The notes below the pieces were generated by a model. It had not been told where the DNA came from, made no database searches, and saw only the letters and a list, made by a program, of their open reading frames with translations. Shown here piece after piece: positions 6,842 to 13,668 of a DNA stretch of 15,133 nt (position 1 is the first letter of the stretch; each line of letters opens with the position of its first letter). Position numbers and translations under genes: made by a program. Source of the DNA: an uncultured Sulfurimonas sp. (GTDB lineage: Bacteria; Campylobacterota; Campylobacteria; Campylobacterales; Sulfurimonadaceae); assembly GCA_937914675.1 (NCBI GenBank), contig CALDOC010000127.1:1-15133 (forward strand), read 5' to 3'.

Positions 6842-8566
6842 ATGAGATTTAGCATAGGCAATAAGATATTTTCCGCTTTTGGTTTGGTGTTTGGCGCGTT
6901 TATTATATTTGGAGTATTGATGTACATGAAGGCGGAGGAGATGCGCGAAACTTCCATTGAGAGGATTCAATTGTCAACGCTAAAGACGCAACTGCAAAAA
7001 ATGCTGATTCTGCATTACAGCCGTCTAAACGAGATGGACAACGCAATCCACAACAAAGCGTTGCCATCGTTTCTTGCGGCCTACGACGAGTGTCCTTTTA
7101 CAAAGTGGAAAAACACCCATAAGTTTGTAGAGCGATCCATGCAGGCCGAGTTTGACAAACTAGACGTTCCTCACAAGGAGTTGCACGCAAGGTTTGAAGA
7201 GATGGTCTCTCTTTTAAAAACCAAAGAGTTTGAAAAAGCGAGAGAAGTTTATCAAACGACGATCAATAAAAGTTTTAAAGAGCTAGTCACGGCATACGCG
7301 CCTTTATACGAGGATATAAATAAGGAGCACTCGGAGCTTATTGATGAAAGAGACTTTTTACTAGATGAGATGAAAACCCTCCTCTTGCTCGCTCTTGTCG
7401 TAACTCTCGCTCTTATCGTCATTTTTTATCTATGGTTAAAAAGAAGCGTTATCAGTCCAATATCGCAAATAACGGGCATTGCTCAAAAGATTTCCACAGG
7501 AGACGCGCAACAGAGCATCGTGTTTTCGGCGCAAGACGAAATTGGCGATTTGGCGAACGCTTTTAGAAAGTTGATAAATTACATGAGCGAACTCTCCGAC
7601 GTAGCGCATAAGATTGGAGAGGGAAATCTCAACGTCAACGTCGTAAAGCGCTCAGAGAACGACATATTGGGAAAAGCGCTAGACAATATGCTCGCCAATA
7701 TTAACGCGATTATGTTTGAGTTGAAACATAGCGTTTTATCTCTCAACAGCGCCGCAAGCGAGATTTTGGCGACTACGACGCAAGTCTCCGCAAGCGCCTC
7801 TCAAACCTCTTCGGCGGTCGCCCAAACCTCCTCTTCCATAGAGCAGATTAAACAAACCGCAAAATCAAGCAGCGCCAAAGCGGTGCAAACCTCGGAGAGC
7901 ACAAGCAAAGCGATGGAGATCGCTAAAAGCGGAACGCAAGGCTTGGTTGAAAACATGCAAGGTCTCGCTCAAATAAAAGAGAAGATGGATTTGATCGCTT
8001 CGAACATCATACTCCTCAGTCAGCAAAGCCAACAGATAGGCGAGATTACGAGCACAGTCGAAGACATAGCGAATCAGTCAAACATGCTTGCCGTTAACGC
8101 TTCGATAGAAGCCGTAAAAGCGGGAGAGCAAGGAAAAGGTTTTTCCGTGGTGGCGATAGAACTTAAAAACCTTTCAGAGCAATCAAAACAGGGAGCCAAA
8201 CAAGTTCAAAAAATTCTTGCGGACATACAAAAAGTGACGGGAACTTTGGTGATGGTGGCGGAACAAGGGGCAAAAGCGGTAGAGAGCGGAGTCAAACAAG
8301 CCCAAAACGCGAAAACTTCGATGGATCAGCTAAACGCCACCGTGCAGAGCGCGGCGAACGCGGGCAAACAGATTGCGGCTTCGTATGAGCAAGAACTCGC
8401 GGGAATGGATCAGATTTCAGGGGCGATGAGCAGCGTCAAAGAGGCGACTATGCAAAATCTCAGTAGCATAAAACAGGTGGAAGAGTCCGCTCATGACCTA
8501 AACGCTTTGAGCCAAAAACTCAAAGAGGTGATGGAGCATTATACGATAGCTGAAAATCAAAGATAA
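6842..8566 (+). CDS. methyl-accepting chemotaxis protein 2 with periplasmic CZB-like (zinc-binding) sensor
   Basis: This is a chemoreceptor of 574 residues starting 11 bases after receptor 1, behind a strong AAAAGGAG site. Order: TM1 (about 8-28), a periplasmic helical domain (about 30-177), TM2 (about 178-198), HAMP (about 199-252), one extra HAMP-like unit, then the MCP signalling domain with tip EAVKAGEQGKGF. The periplasmic domain resembles the chemoreceptor zinc-binding (CZB) family. It has H58 in a helix, then CPFTKW (84-89, matching the family's C-x-F-G-K-W) and PHKELH (110-115, matching the P-H-x-x-x-H helix), giving a candidate 3-His/1-Cys zinc site of H58, C84, H111 and H115. Most CZB domains I know of are cytoplasmic, so this placement is unusual. 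Residues 282-565 are identical to receptor 1. No C-terminal pentapeptide is present. The MCP call is certain; the CZB call is good but needs a profile search. Confidence 0.93.
   Translation: MRFSIGNKIFSAFGLVFGAFIIFGVLMYMKAEEMRETSIERIQLSTLKTQLQKMLILHYSRLNEMDNAIHNKALPSFLAAYDECPFTKWKNTHKFVERSMQAEFDKLDVPHKELHARFEEMVSLLKTKEFEKAREVYQTTINKSFKELVTAYAPLYEDINKEHSELIDERDFLLDEMKTLLLLALVVTLALIVIFYLWLKRSVISPISQITGIAQKISTGDAQQSIVFSAQDEIGDLANAFRKLINYMSELSDVAHKIGEGNLNVNVVKRSENDILGKALDNMLANINAIMFELKHSVLSLNSAASEILATTTQVSASASQTSSAVAQTSSSIEQIKQTAKSSSAKAVQTSESTSKAMEIAKSGTQGLVENMQGLAQIKEKMDLIASNIILLSQQSQQIGEITSTVEDIANQSNMLAVNASIEAVKAGEQGKGFSVVAIELKNLSEQSKQGAKQVQKILADIQKVTGTLVMVAEQGAKAVESGVKQAQNAKTSMDQLNATVQSAANAGKQIAASYEQELAGMDQISGAMSSVKEATMQNLSSIKQVEESAHDLNALSQKLKEVMEHYTIAENQR
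7685..8537 (+). repeat. 853-bp perfect direct repeat, copy 2 (in receptor 2)
   Basis: This is the second copy of the repeat at 5946-6798, codons 282-565 of receptor 2. The first mismatches outside it are at 7684 (C against A) and 8538 (A against G, changing Arg to His). The following codons are TATACGATAGC against TATACCATCGC, showing that older divergence resumes immediately at the edge. Confidence 0.95.
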
Positions 8567-8574
8567 ACGAGCCT

Positions 8575-10764
8575 ATGATGGATATGAAAAACGAAGCTTT
8601 TTTAAAGAGGCTTCTTGAGACTTTCGCCCAAGAAGCCAAAGAACACATCGACAACCTTTCCGAGGGACTTTTAAACCTAAAAAAGAGCGGTGACGCCGAG
8701 CTTTCAAAAACAATCGTGGAAACTCTTTTTAGGGAAGCTCACAGTTTTAAAGGGGCGGCTCGCGCCGTAAACTTCTTAGAAGTCGAAGAACTCTGCAAAG
8801 CGATGGAAGACGTTTTTAACCATGCTAAACAAACAGGGGAGAAGATACCCAACCCTCTCATAGAAGTTATGCTTGAGTGCAACGACATGTTGAGCGTCAT
8901 AAGCACTCTCAAGGAGGAGAGAAGAAGAGATTTTAAACCAAAGGTTCAGGAACTTATAGAAGCTCTCCACGCAAAGCCTCAAAGAAAAAAAATTGCGACT
9001 CTTGCGACAAAAGAGCCCTTAAAAGAGATTGTCCAAGAAGTTCTCCAAGAAGAGGTAAAAGAGGCGCTCGCAGAAGTTCCATTGGCGTCAAAAGAGGAGA
9101 TTTTGGAATCACCGATTAAAACGGAGGAAACCATACGGATTCCAGTCAAAAAGCTCAACGCGATCATGCGCCAATCCGAAGAGATGCTCTTTGCGAAAAT
9201 GGTCGCAAAACGTCATGTCGACGAGTTAGTAACGATTGGCGATGAGATAACGGAGTTGATTAAAACTCTCAAAAACGTCACTCATGAAGAAGCGCTTAAA
9301 AGATTGAGCGCCGCGGAATCGCTCATAAACAAATCAATCAAGCAGACAAAAGGGGACGCAAGAGAGATAACTCTGATGGTAGAGCGTCTCATAGAGGATA
9401 TGAAAGAGGCCTTGATGCTCCCATTTTCGACCATCTTTTCCACTTTGCCGAAAATACTCCATGACATGGCAAAAAGCGTAGGCAAAGAGATAAGCTTAAA
9501 CATGGTTGGGGGCGAAGCGGAGATTGATAAAAGGATTTCTGAGCAGATGCATGACCCCATTATCCATCTTTTGCGCAACTCGGTCGACCATGGGATAGAG
9601 AGTCAAGGAACCATCACTTTGACCCTCACTCAAAAAAGCGCGTCGAAAATAGAACTCTCCATCAGTGACGACGGCATAGGAATCGACGCTCAAAAGATAC
9701 GCCAAAGCGCGGTAAAAAAAGGGGTTATTACCCAAGAAAACGCGGACTTATTGGATGAAGAGGGCGCGATAAACCTGATTTTTCTCTCAGGGGTCTCAAC
9801 CGCCAAGGTTGTGACCGACCTCTCGGGTCGGGGATTGGGTTTGGCGATAGTCAGGGAAAAGAGCGAACAGCTCGGCGGTCAAGCGCATGTCGCGAACAAC
9901 AAAGACAAAGGATGCTCGTTCACTATGACTTTGCCTCTTAGCCTGTCGACTTTTAGAGGGGTTATAACCTCTTTTGCGCAGAGGAAATATATATTTGCGA
10001 GTGAGCGAATTGCGCGAGTCATGACGATAGAGAAGAAAAACGTTAAAAATATCGAAGGCAAAGAGATGGTTGTGGTTGAAGGCCGCGTCGTGCCATTTTA
10101 CCACCTGAGCAATATTTTGGGTCTTGCGCTTGAGCAAAACGATTCCGCCGACATCGCCGTGGTCGTCATAACGTTTGGAGATGAAACGCTCGCCGTTGGC
10201 GTGGACTCCGTGGAGTATGAAGAAGAGGTTATGGTAAAATCGCTTGGAAAACAGCTCGAAAGAGTTCAAAACGTCGCAGGGGCTACAATGCTCGCTTCGG
10301 ACGTACCGGCGCTTATTTTAAACGTTTCGGATATTTTTAAATCAGTTGGAAGCGTTTCGCTCAAAACAGTCGCGCCGCAAAAAGATGTTTTAAAGCGAAA
10401 AGCGAAAATTCTCGTAGTGGACGACTCCCCAACCACAAGAGCGCTTCTTCAAAACATTTTGGAAATGGTCGGGTATGACGTCGTCGCGGCGGTCGATGGC
10501 ATGGACGCTTTTGAGACTCTCAAAAAGGAGAGTTTCGACTTGGTGGTCTCAGACGTCGACATGCCAAAAATGAACGGTTTTGAGCTCACGGAATCCATCC
10601 GCAAAGATCCTAAAACCTCAGATTTGCCGGTAATCTTGGTTACCTCTTTGGAGTCCGACTCGGACAAAGAGAAAGGGATGAACGCGGGAGCCAACGCCTA
10701 CTTAGTAAAAAGCGCGTTTGATCAAAACAATCTCATAGATAACATTCAATCGCTGATTGACTAA
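8575..10764 (+). CDS. cheA: CheA-REC hybrid chemosensory histidine kinase (WspE-like)
   Basis: This is the central kinase of the operon, 729 residues. It would autophosphorylate under receptor control and pass phosphate to receivers. Domains in order: P1/Hpt (about 8-125) with phospho-accepting H56 in REAHSFKGAA; a charged linker (about 135-185) where a P2 domain would sit but none is evident; P3 dimerisation helices (about 190-315); P4 ATPase with N-box LLRNSVDHG (332-340), G1 DDGIGI (365-370) and G2 SGRGLGL (417-423); P5 CheW-like (about 458-592); and a C-terminal receiver (about 609-729) with DD 616-617, phospho-Asp D660 (SDVDMPKMNG), T690 and K712. The receiver has K-S-A-F where most have K-P, as in WspE/FrzE-type hybrids. 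The ATG lies eight bases after the receptor 2 stop, with only a weak ribosome site, so translation is probably coupled. Confidence 0.95.
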   Translation: MMDMKNEAFLKRLLETFAQEAKEHIDNLSEGLLNLKKSGDAELSKTIVETLFREAHSFKGAARAVNFLEVEELCKAMEDVFNHAKQTGEKIPNPLIEVMLECNDMLSVISTLKEERRRDFKPKVQELIEALHAKPQRKKIATLATKEPLKEIVQEVLQEEVKEALAEVPLASKEEILESPIKTEETIRIPVKKLNAIMRQSEEMLFAKMVAKRHVDELVTIGDEITELIKTLKNVTHEEALKRLSAAESLINKSIKQTKGDAREITLMVERLIEDMKEALMLPFSTIFSTLPKILHDMAKSVGKEISLNMVGGEAEIDKRISEQMHDPIIHLLRNSVDHGIESQGTITLTLTQKSASKIELSISDDGIGIDAQKIRQSAVKKGVITQENADLLDEEGAINLIFLSGVSTAKVVTDLSGRGLGLAIVREKSEQLGGQAHVANNKDKGCSFTMTLPLSLSTFRGVITSFAQRKYIFASERIARVMTIEKKNVKNIEGKEMVVVEGRVVPFYHLSNILGLALEQNDSADIAVVVITFGDETLAVGVDSVEYEEEVMVKSLGKQLERVQNVAGATMLASDVPALILNVSDIFKSVGSVSLKTVAPQKDVLKRKAKILVVDDSPTTRALLQNILEMVGYDVVAAVDGMDAFETLKKESFDLVVSDVDMPKMNGFELTESIRKDPKTSDLPVILVTSLESDSDKEKGMNAGANAYLVKSAFDQNNLIDNIQSLID

Positions 10765-10777
10765 AAAAAGGGTTAAA

Positions 10778-11833
10778 ATGATACGTTTAATGATTGTTGA
10801 AGATTCGAACACGACGAGAGAGATGCTGATTTACTCTTTCGCGGCGGAATCCGACATAGAAGTCGTTGGAGTGGCGCAAGATGGTCAAGAAGCCGTAGCG
10901 ATGGCGAAGACGCTTAGGCCAAACGTGATTCTCATGGATATAAACATGCCTCGCTTAAATGGCTACGAGGCGTCTCGAATAATTATGAACGAGAGTCCCA
11001 CTCCCATTTTGCTTATGAGCGCCACTTGGGACATCGGCGAGGTTGAAAAAATCGTCAATAGCATGCACATAGGCATTTTGGGAGTTTACGAAAAGCCTTA
11101 CGGACCGGGACATCCTCAATACAAAGCGCTCTATGACAGAATAGTCGAAGACGTTAGGCTGATGTCCGACGTCAAAGTGATTCGTCGGTTGGGTAACAAC
11201 GTTAAAAAAGAAGAGAGCGATATAAAACCCAAACAAAATGTAAAAGATGAAAGAAATTACAGAGTTGTTTTAATCGGCTCTTCGACCGGCGGACCGCCCA
11301 TTCTTCATACCATCTTAAAATCGCTTGACTCCAATTATCCTTTGCCGATACTAGTGGCGCAACACATGAGCGGGTCCTTTATCGATACGTTTATCCAATG
11401 GCTTGACTCTGAGTGCGCGGTGCGCGTAAAAAAAGCCGAGGATGGAGAAAAAGCGTTGGCGGGCAACGTCTACGTAGCGCCAGAGAATTACCATATAACT
11501 TTGCAAAACGACAGAATCAGACTTCTCAAAGCCGATGAAAACGACCTCTACGTTCCATCCGTCTCAAAGCTTTTCTCCTCCGTAAGCCAATGGAACGCTC
11601 AAGAAACGGTGGCGATTTTGCTCTCGGGCATGGGAAGCGACGGCTCCGACGAGATATGCAAACTCAAACTTAACGGAGCCATTGCCATTGCGCAAAACAA
11701 AGAGACCTCCGTGGTTTTTGGCATGGCCAACGAGGCGATAAAAAAAGGTGGAATAGACTTCATCTTATCGCCGCAAGGGATAGCGGAATTTTTATCGGCG
11801 TTAAAATTAACAAAAAGGAAACGTAATGAATAG
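10778..11833 (+). CDS. cheB: CheB methylesterase/deamidase response regulator (WspF-like)
   Basis: This enzyme would remove methyl groups from receptor glutamates when phosphorylated by CheA, closing the adaptation loop with CheR. The start chosen is the ATG at 10778 with an AAGGG-type site, giving MIRLMIVEDS, the normal CheB beginning. A TTG 21 bases upstream would overlap cheA and add a non-conserved basic tail. The product is 351 residues. The receiver (about 1-120) has E9/D10, phospho-Asp D54 (LMDINMPRLNG) and a K-P pair near 107. After a charged linker (about 138-160) comes the esterase domain with the catalytic triad S169 (IGSSTGG), H196 (AQHMSG) and D288 (GMGSDG). All catalytic residues are intact. 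Its stop overlaps the next gene by eight bases. Confidence 0.95.
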   Translation: MIRLMIVEDSNTTREMLIYSFAAESDIEVVGVAQDGQEAVAMAKTLRPNVILMDINMPRLNGYEASRIIMNESPTPILLMSATWDIGEVEKIVNSMHIGILGVYEKPYGPGHPQYKALYDRIVEDVRLMSDVKVIRRLGNNVKKEESDIKPKQNVKDERNYRVVLIGSSTGGPPILHTILKSLDSNYPLPILVAQHMSGSFIDTFIQWLDSECAVRVKKAEDGEKALAGNVYVAPENYHITLQNDRIRLLKADENDLYVPSVSKLFSSVSQWNAQETVAILLSGMGSDGSDEICKLKLNGAIAIAQNKETSVVFGMANEAIKKGGIDFILSPQGIAEFLSALKLTKRKRNE

Positions 11834-13538
11834 CAAATCTTCTAAAAAAGCAAACGTATTTATTCTTGTGGTTGAAGACAGCGTCACTCAGGCGGCGGAG
11901 GTTCAATATTTCCTCGAAGAGAACGACTACAAAGTGGAGGTTCTCCATGACGGAAAAGAAGCTTTGGAGTGGCTTTTGGCAGCCGAGGAACTGCCAGACG
12001 TCATCGTGAGCGACATAGTCATGCCGCATTTGGACGGTTACAATCTTTGCAAATCAATCCGCTCGGACGAGAAGCTAAAAAGCATTCCCGTGATTCTTCT
12101 GACTTCGCTCTCGGAACCCCACGACATCATCAAAAGCATCGAAGCGGGAGCGAACAAGTTTCTCACAAAACCCTTCAACCACAAACGCCTACCCGAGGTC
12201 ATAGACGAACTCTACATCAATACGCAAAGAAGAAGCGTCGAGCGGATGGAAATGGGAATCCGTCTTATATTTGGCGGAAACGATTTTCTCATTACGGCGG
12301 ACAAGGTGCAGATACTCGATTTGCTGTTGTCGAGTTACGAAGATTCCTACTATAAAAACGTTCAGCTTCAAGAGAGCCGAAGCGCTTTGGAGAGCTTAAA
12401 CGCGGATCTCGAACGAAAGGTTCAAGAACGCACCAAAGAGCTTAGCGTTCAAGAAGAACGCTTTAGAAGCCTCACAGAGCACACTCCGGATTTGATACTC
12501 AGGATAGACAAAAATATGAATTTCGTCTACGCGAACAGGGCCGTCGAAGAGTTGTTCGACATTTCTCGCGAAGAGCTAATCGGTCAGCCTACGAGTTATC
12601 TCGCGAAGATTGACGAGAAGTATCCCTGTAGCGCTAACGTAAGCGAAGTTTTAAAGAGCAAAAAGACGCTTCGCAAAGAGCTTGAAATCAATACCCCCCA
12701 TGGCGTTAGATGGCTAGATTCGGCGCTCGTTCCCGAGTTTGATTCCAGCGGGGAGGTGGAGTACGTTTTGAAAGTTTCGCGAGACGTTACGGAGCAAAAA
12801 TTGACGCAATCCCAGCTCAAAGAAAAAGACAAAATTCTCATGATTCAGTCTCGACAAGCCGCGATGGGAGATATGATAGCCATGATAGCCCATCAGTGGA
12901 GACAGCCTCTCACCGTCATAAGCATGGAAGAAAACAACCTCATGGCGTCTCTTGAGCTTGAAGAGGAGCTGACGAAGGAGTTGCTGCTCAAACACGCCAA
13001 GAGCGTTAGCGAGCAGACGCAACAACTCTCCGCTACGATTGACGACTTTAGAAATTTTTTCAAACCGACGCAAGAGAAAGAGACGCTCACCGTGGGGGAA
13101 GTCGTTGAAAAAACGATGCAACTTATAAAAACGAGTTTGACGAACAACAACATTGAGGTGGATTTTCAAAACGAAAGCGAGACGAAAATTTTAACGTACC
13201 CCAACCAACTTCTCCAAGTCTTTTTAAACGTTATCAACAACGCCAAAGACGCGCTAAAAGAAAATAACGTCGCCAACGCCAAGATAAGCGTCACCACGTA
13301 CGACAAGGATGGATTTGTCATAACGAGCGTCTGCGACAATGGAGGCGGAATTCCAAAAGAGATTATGGACCGCTTGGGAGAGCCTTATTTTTCGACAAAG
13401 AAACTCAATGGCACCGGACTTGGTCTTTACATATCCAAAACCATTCTCGTGGAACATTTGGGGGGAAGCGTTTCTTGGCAAAACAAAGGAGACGGAGCTT
13501 GTTTCACTATCTCTCTAAAAAAGACGCTAGTTCAATAA
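11826..13538 (+). CDS. REC-PAS-histidine kinase, probable output of the chemosensory system
   Basis: This is a soluble 570-residue protein with an N-terminal receiver (about 11-125: acidic pair E17/D18, phospho-Asp D63 in VSDIVMPHLDG, T93, K115). A linker segment follows (144-173; GGNDFLITADK then ILDLLLSSYED) of a kind seen after receivers in similar kinases, then a coiled coil (about 178-212), a PAS domain (about 213-325), the dimerisation helix with H356 in AHQWRQPL, and an ATPase domain with N-box LNVINNAKDAL (467-477), G1 DNGGGIP (504-510), PYFSTK and G2 GTGLGL (529-534). There are no membrane segments. It overlaps cheB by eight bases, with AAAAAGGAA as ribosome site. It sits where wspR (REC-GGDEF) sits in Wsp operons, so CheA probably phosphorylates D63 and tunes this kinase. 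The partner regulator of H356 is not in the window. Confidence 0.93.
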   Translation: MNSKSSKKANVFILVVEDSVTQAAEVQYFLEENDYKVEVLHDGKEALEWLLAAEELPDVIVSDIVMPHLDGYNLCKSIRSDEKLKSIPVILLTSLSEPHDIIKSIEAGANKFLTKPFNHKRLPEVIDELYINTQRRSVERMEMGIRLIFGGNDFLITADKVQILDLLLSSYEDSYYKNVQLQESRSALESLNADLERKVQERTKELSVQEERFRSLTEHTPDLILRIDKNMNFVYANRAVEELFDISREELIGQPTSYLAKIDEKYPCSANVSEVLKSKKTLRKELEINTPHGVRWLDSALVPEFDSSGEVEYVLKVSRDVTEQKLTQSQLKEKDKILMIQSRQAAMGDMIAMIAHQWRQPLTVISMEENNLMASLELEEELTKELLLKHAKSVSEQTQQLSATIDDFRNFFKPTQEKETLTVGEVVEKTMQLIKTSLTNNNIEVDFQNESETKILTYPNQLLQVFLNVINNAKDALKENNVANAKISVTTYDKDGFVITSVCDNGGGIPKEIMDRLGEPYFSTKKLNGTGLGLYISKTILVEHLGGSVSWQNKGDGACFTISLKKTLVQ

Positions 13539-13561
13539 ACAAAAAGTTATGTCAAACATTC

Positions 13562-13591
13562 AAAGACGTAACCTTCTCCTTTGGCGTTTTT
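13562..13591 (+). terminator. candidate intrinsic terminator of the chemosensory operon
   Basis: About 23 bases after the last stop codon, AAAGACG (13562-13568) can pair with CGTTTTT (13585-13591). Two inner C-G pairs extend it (CC 13572-13573 with GG 13583-13584), past a three-base bulge. The T-run forms part of the stem and tail. The imperfect stem makes this tentative. Confidence 0.35.
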
Positions 13592-13627
13592 AATCGTAGA
13601 GTGAGGCAAAACTTTTTTTAGTTTCCT

Positions 13628-13668
13628 TTTACAATTTATTTTTTGTAAAGCGCTATTTTTAATTAGCG
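13628..13668. terminator. two hairpins between convergent genes
   Basis: TTTACAA (13628-13634) pairs with TTGTAAA (13643-13649) over eight bases. CGCTA (13651-13655) pairs with TAGCG (13664-13668), the latter spanning the stop codon of the minus-strand lipoprotein gene. On the minus strand they are met in succession and followed by an A-rich tract. Both are AT-rich or short, so they may slow transcription from either side without being strong terminators. Confidence 0.35.

Noticed and set aside
5946..8537. Receptor repeat as a mobile element or composite transposon
   Set aside because: No transposase, terminal inverted repeats or target duplications are seen. The repeat lies in frame within homologous genes and ends inside coding sequence.
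10757..10777. Upstream TTG start of cheB inside cheA
   Set aside because: It would add seven non-conserved residues before the receiver. The ATG at 10778 gives the standard CheB start.
2730..11833. Ordinary flagellar chemotaxis operon
   Set aside because: No cheY, cheV, fli or flh genes are present, while CheR has a TPR, CheW is duplicated and CheA carries a receiver. These features favour a Wsp/ACF-type system, although a phylogeny would be needed to be sure.
11826..13538. Terminal gene as a WspR-type diguanylate cyclase
   Set aside because: No GGDEF/GGEEF motif is present. The C-terminal half has clear HisKA and HATPase motifs.
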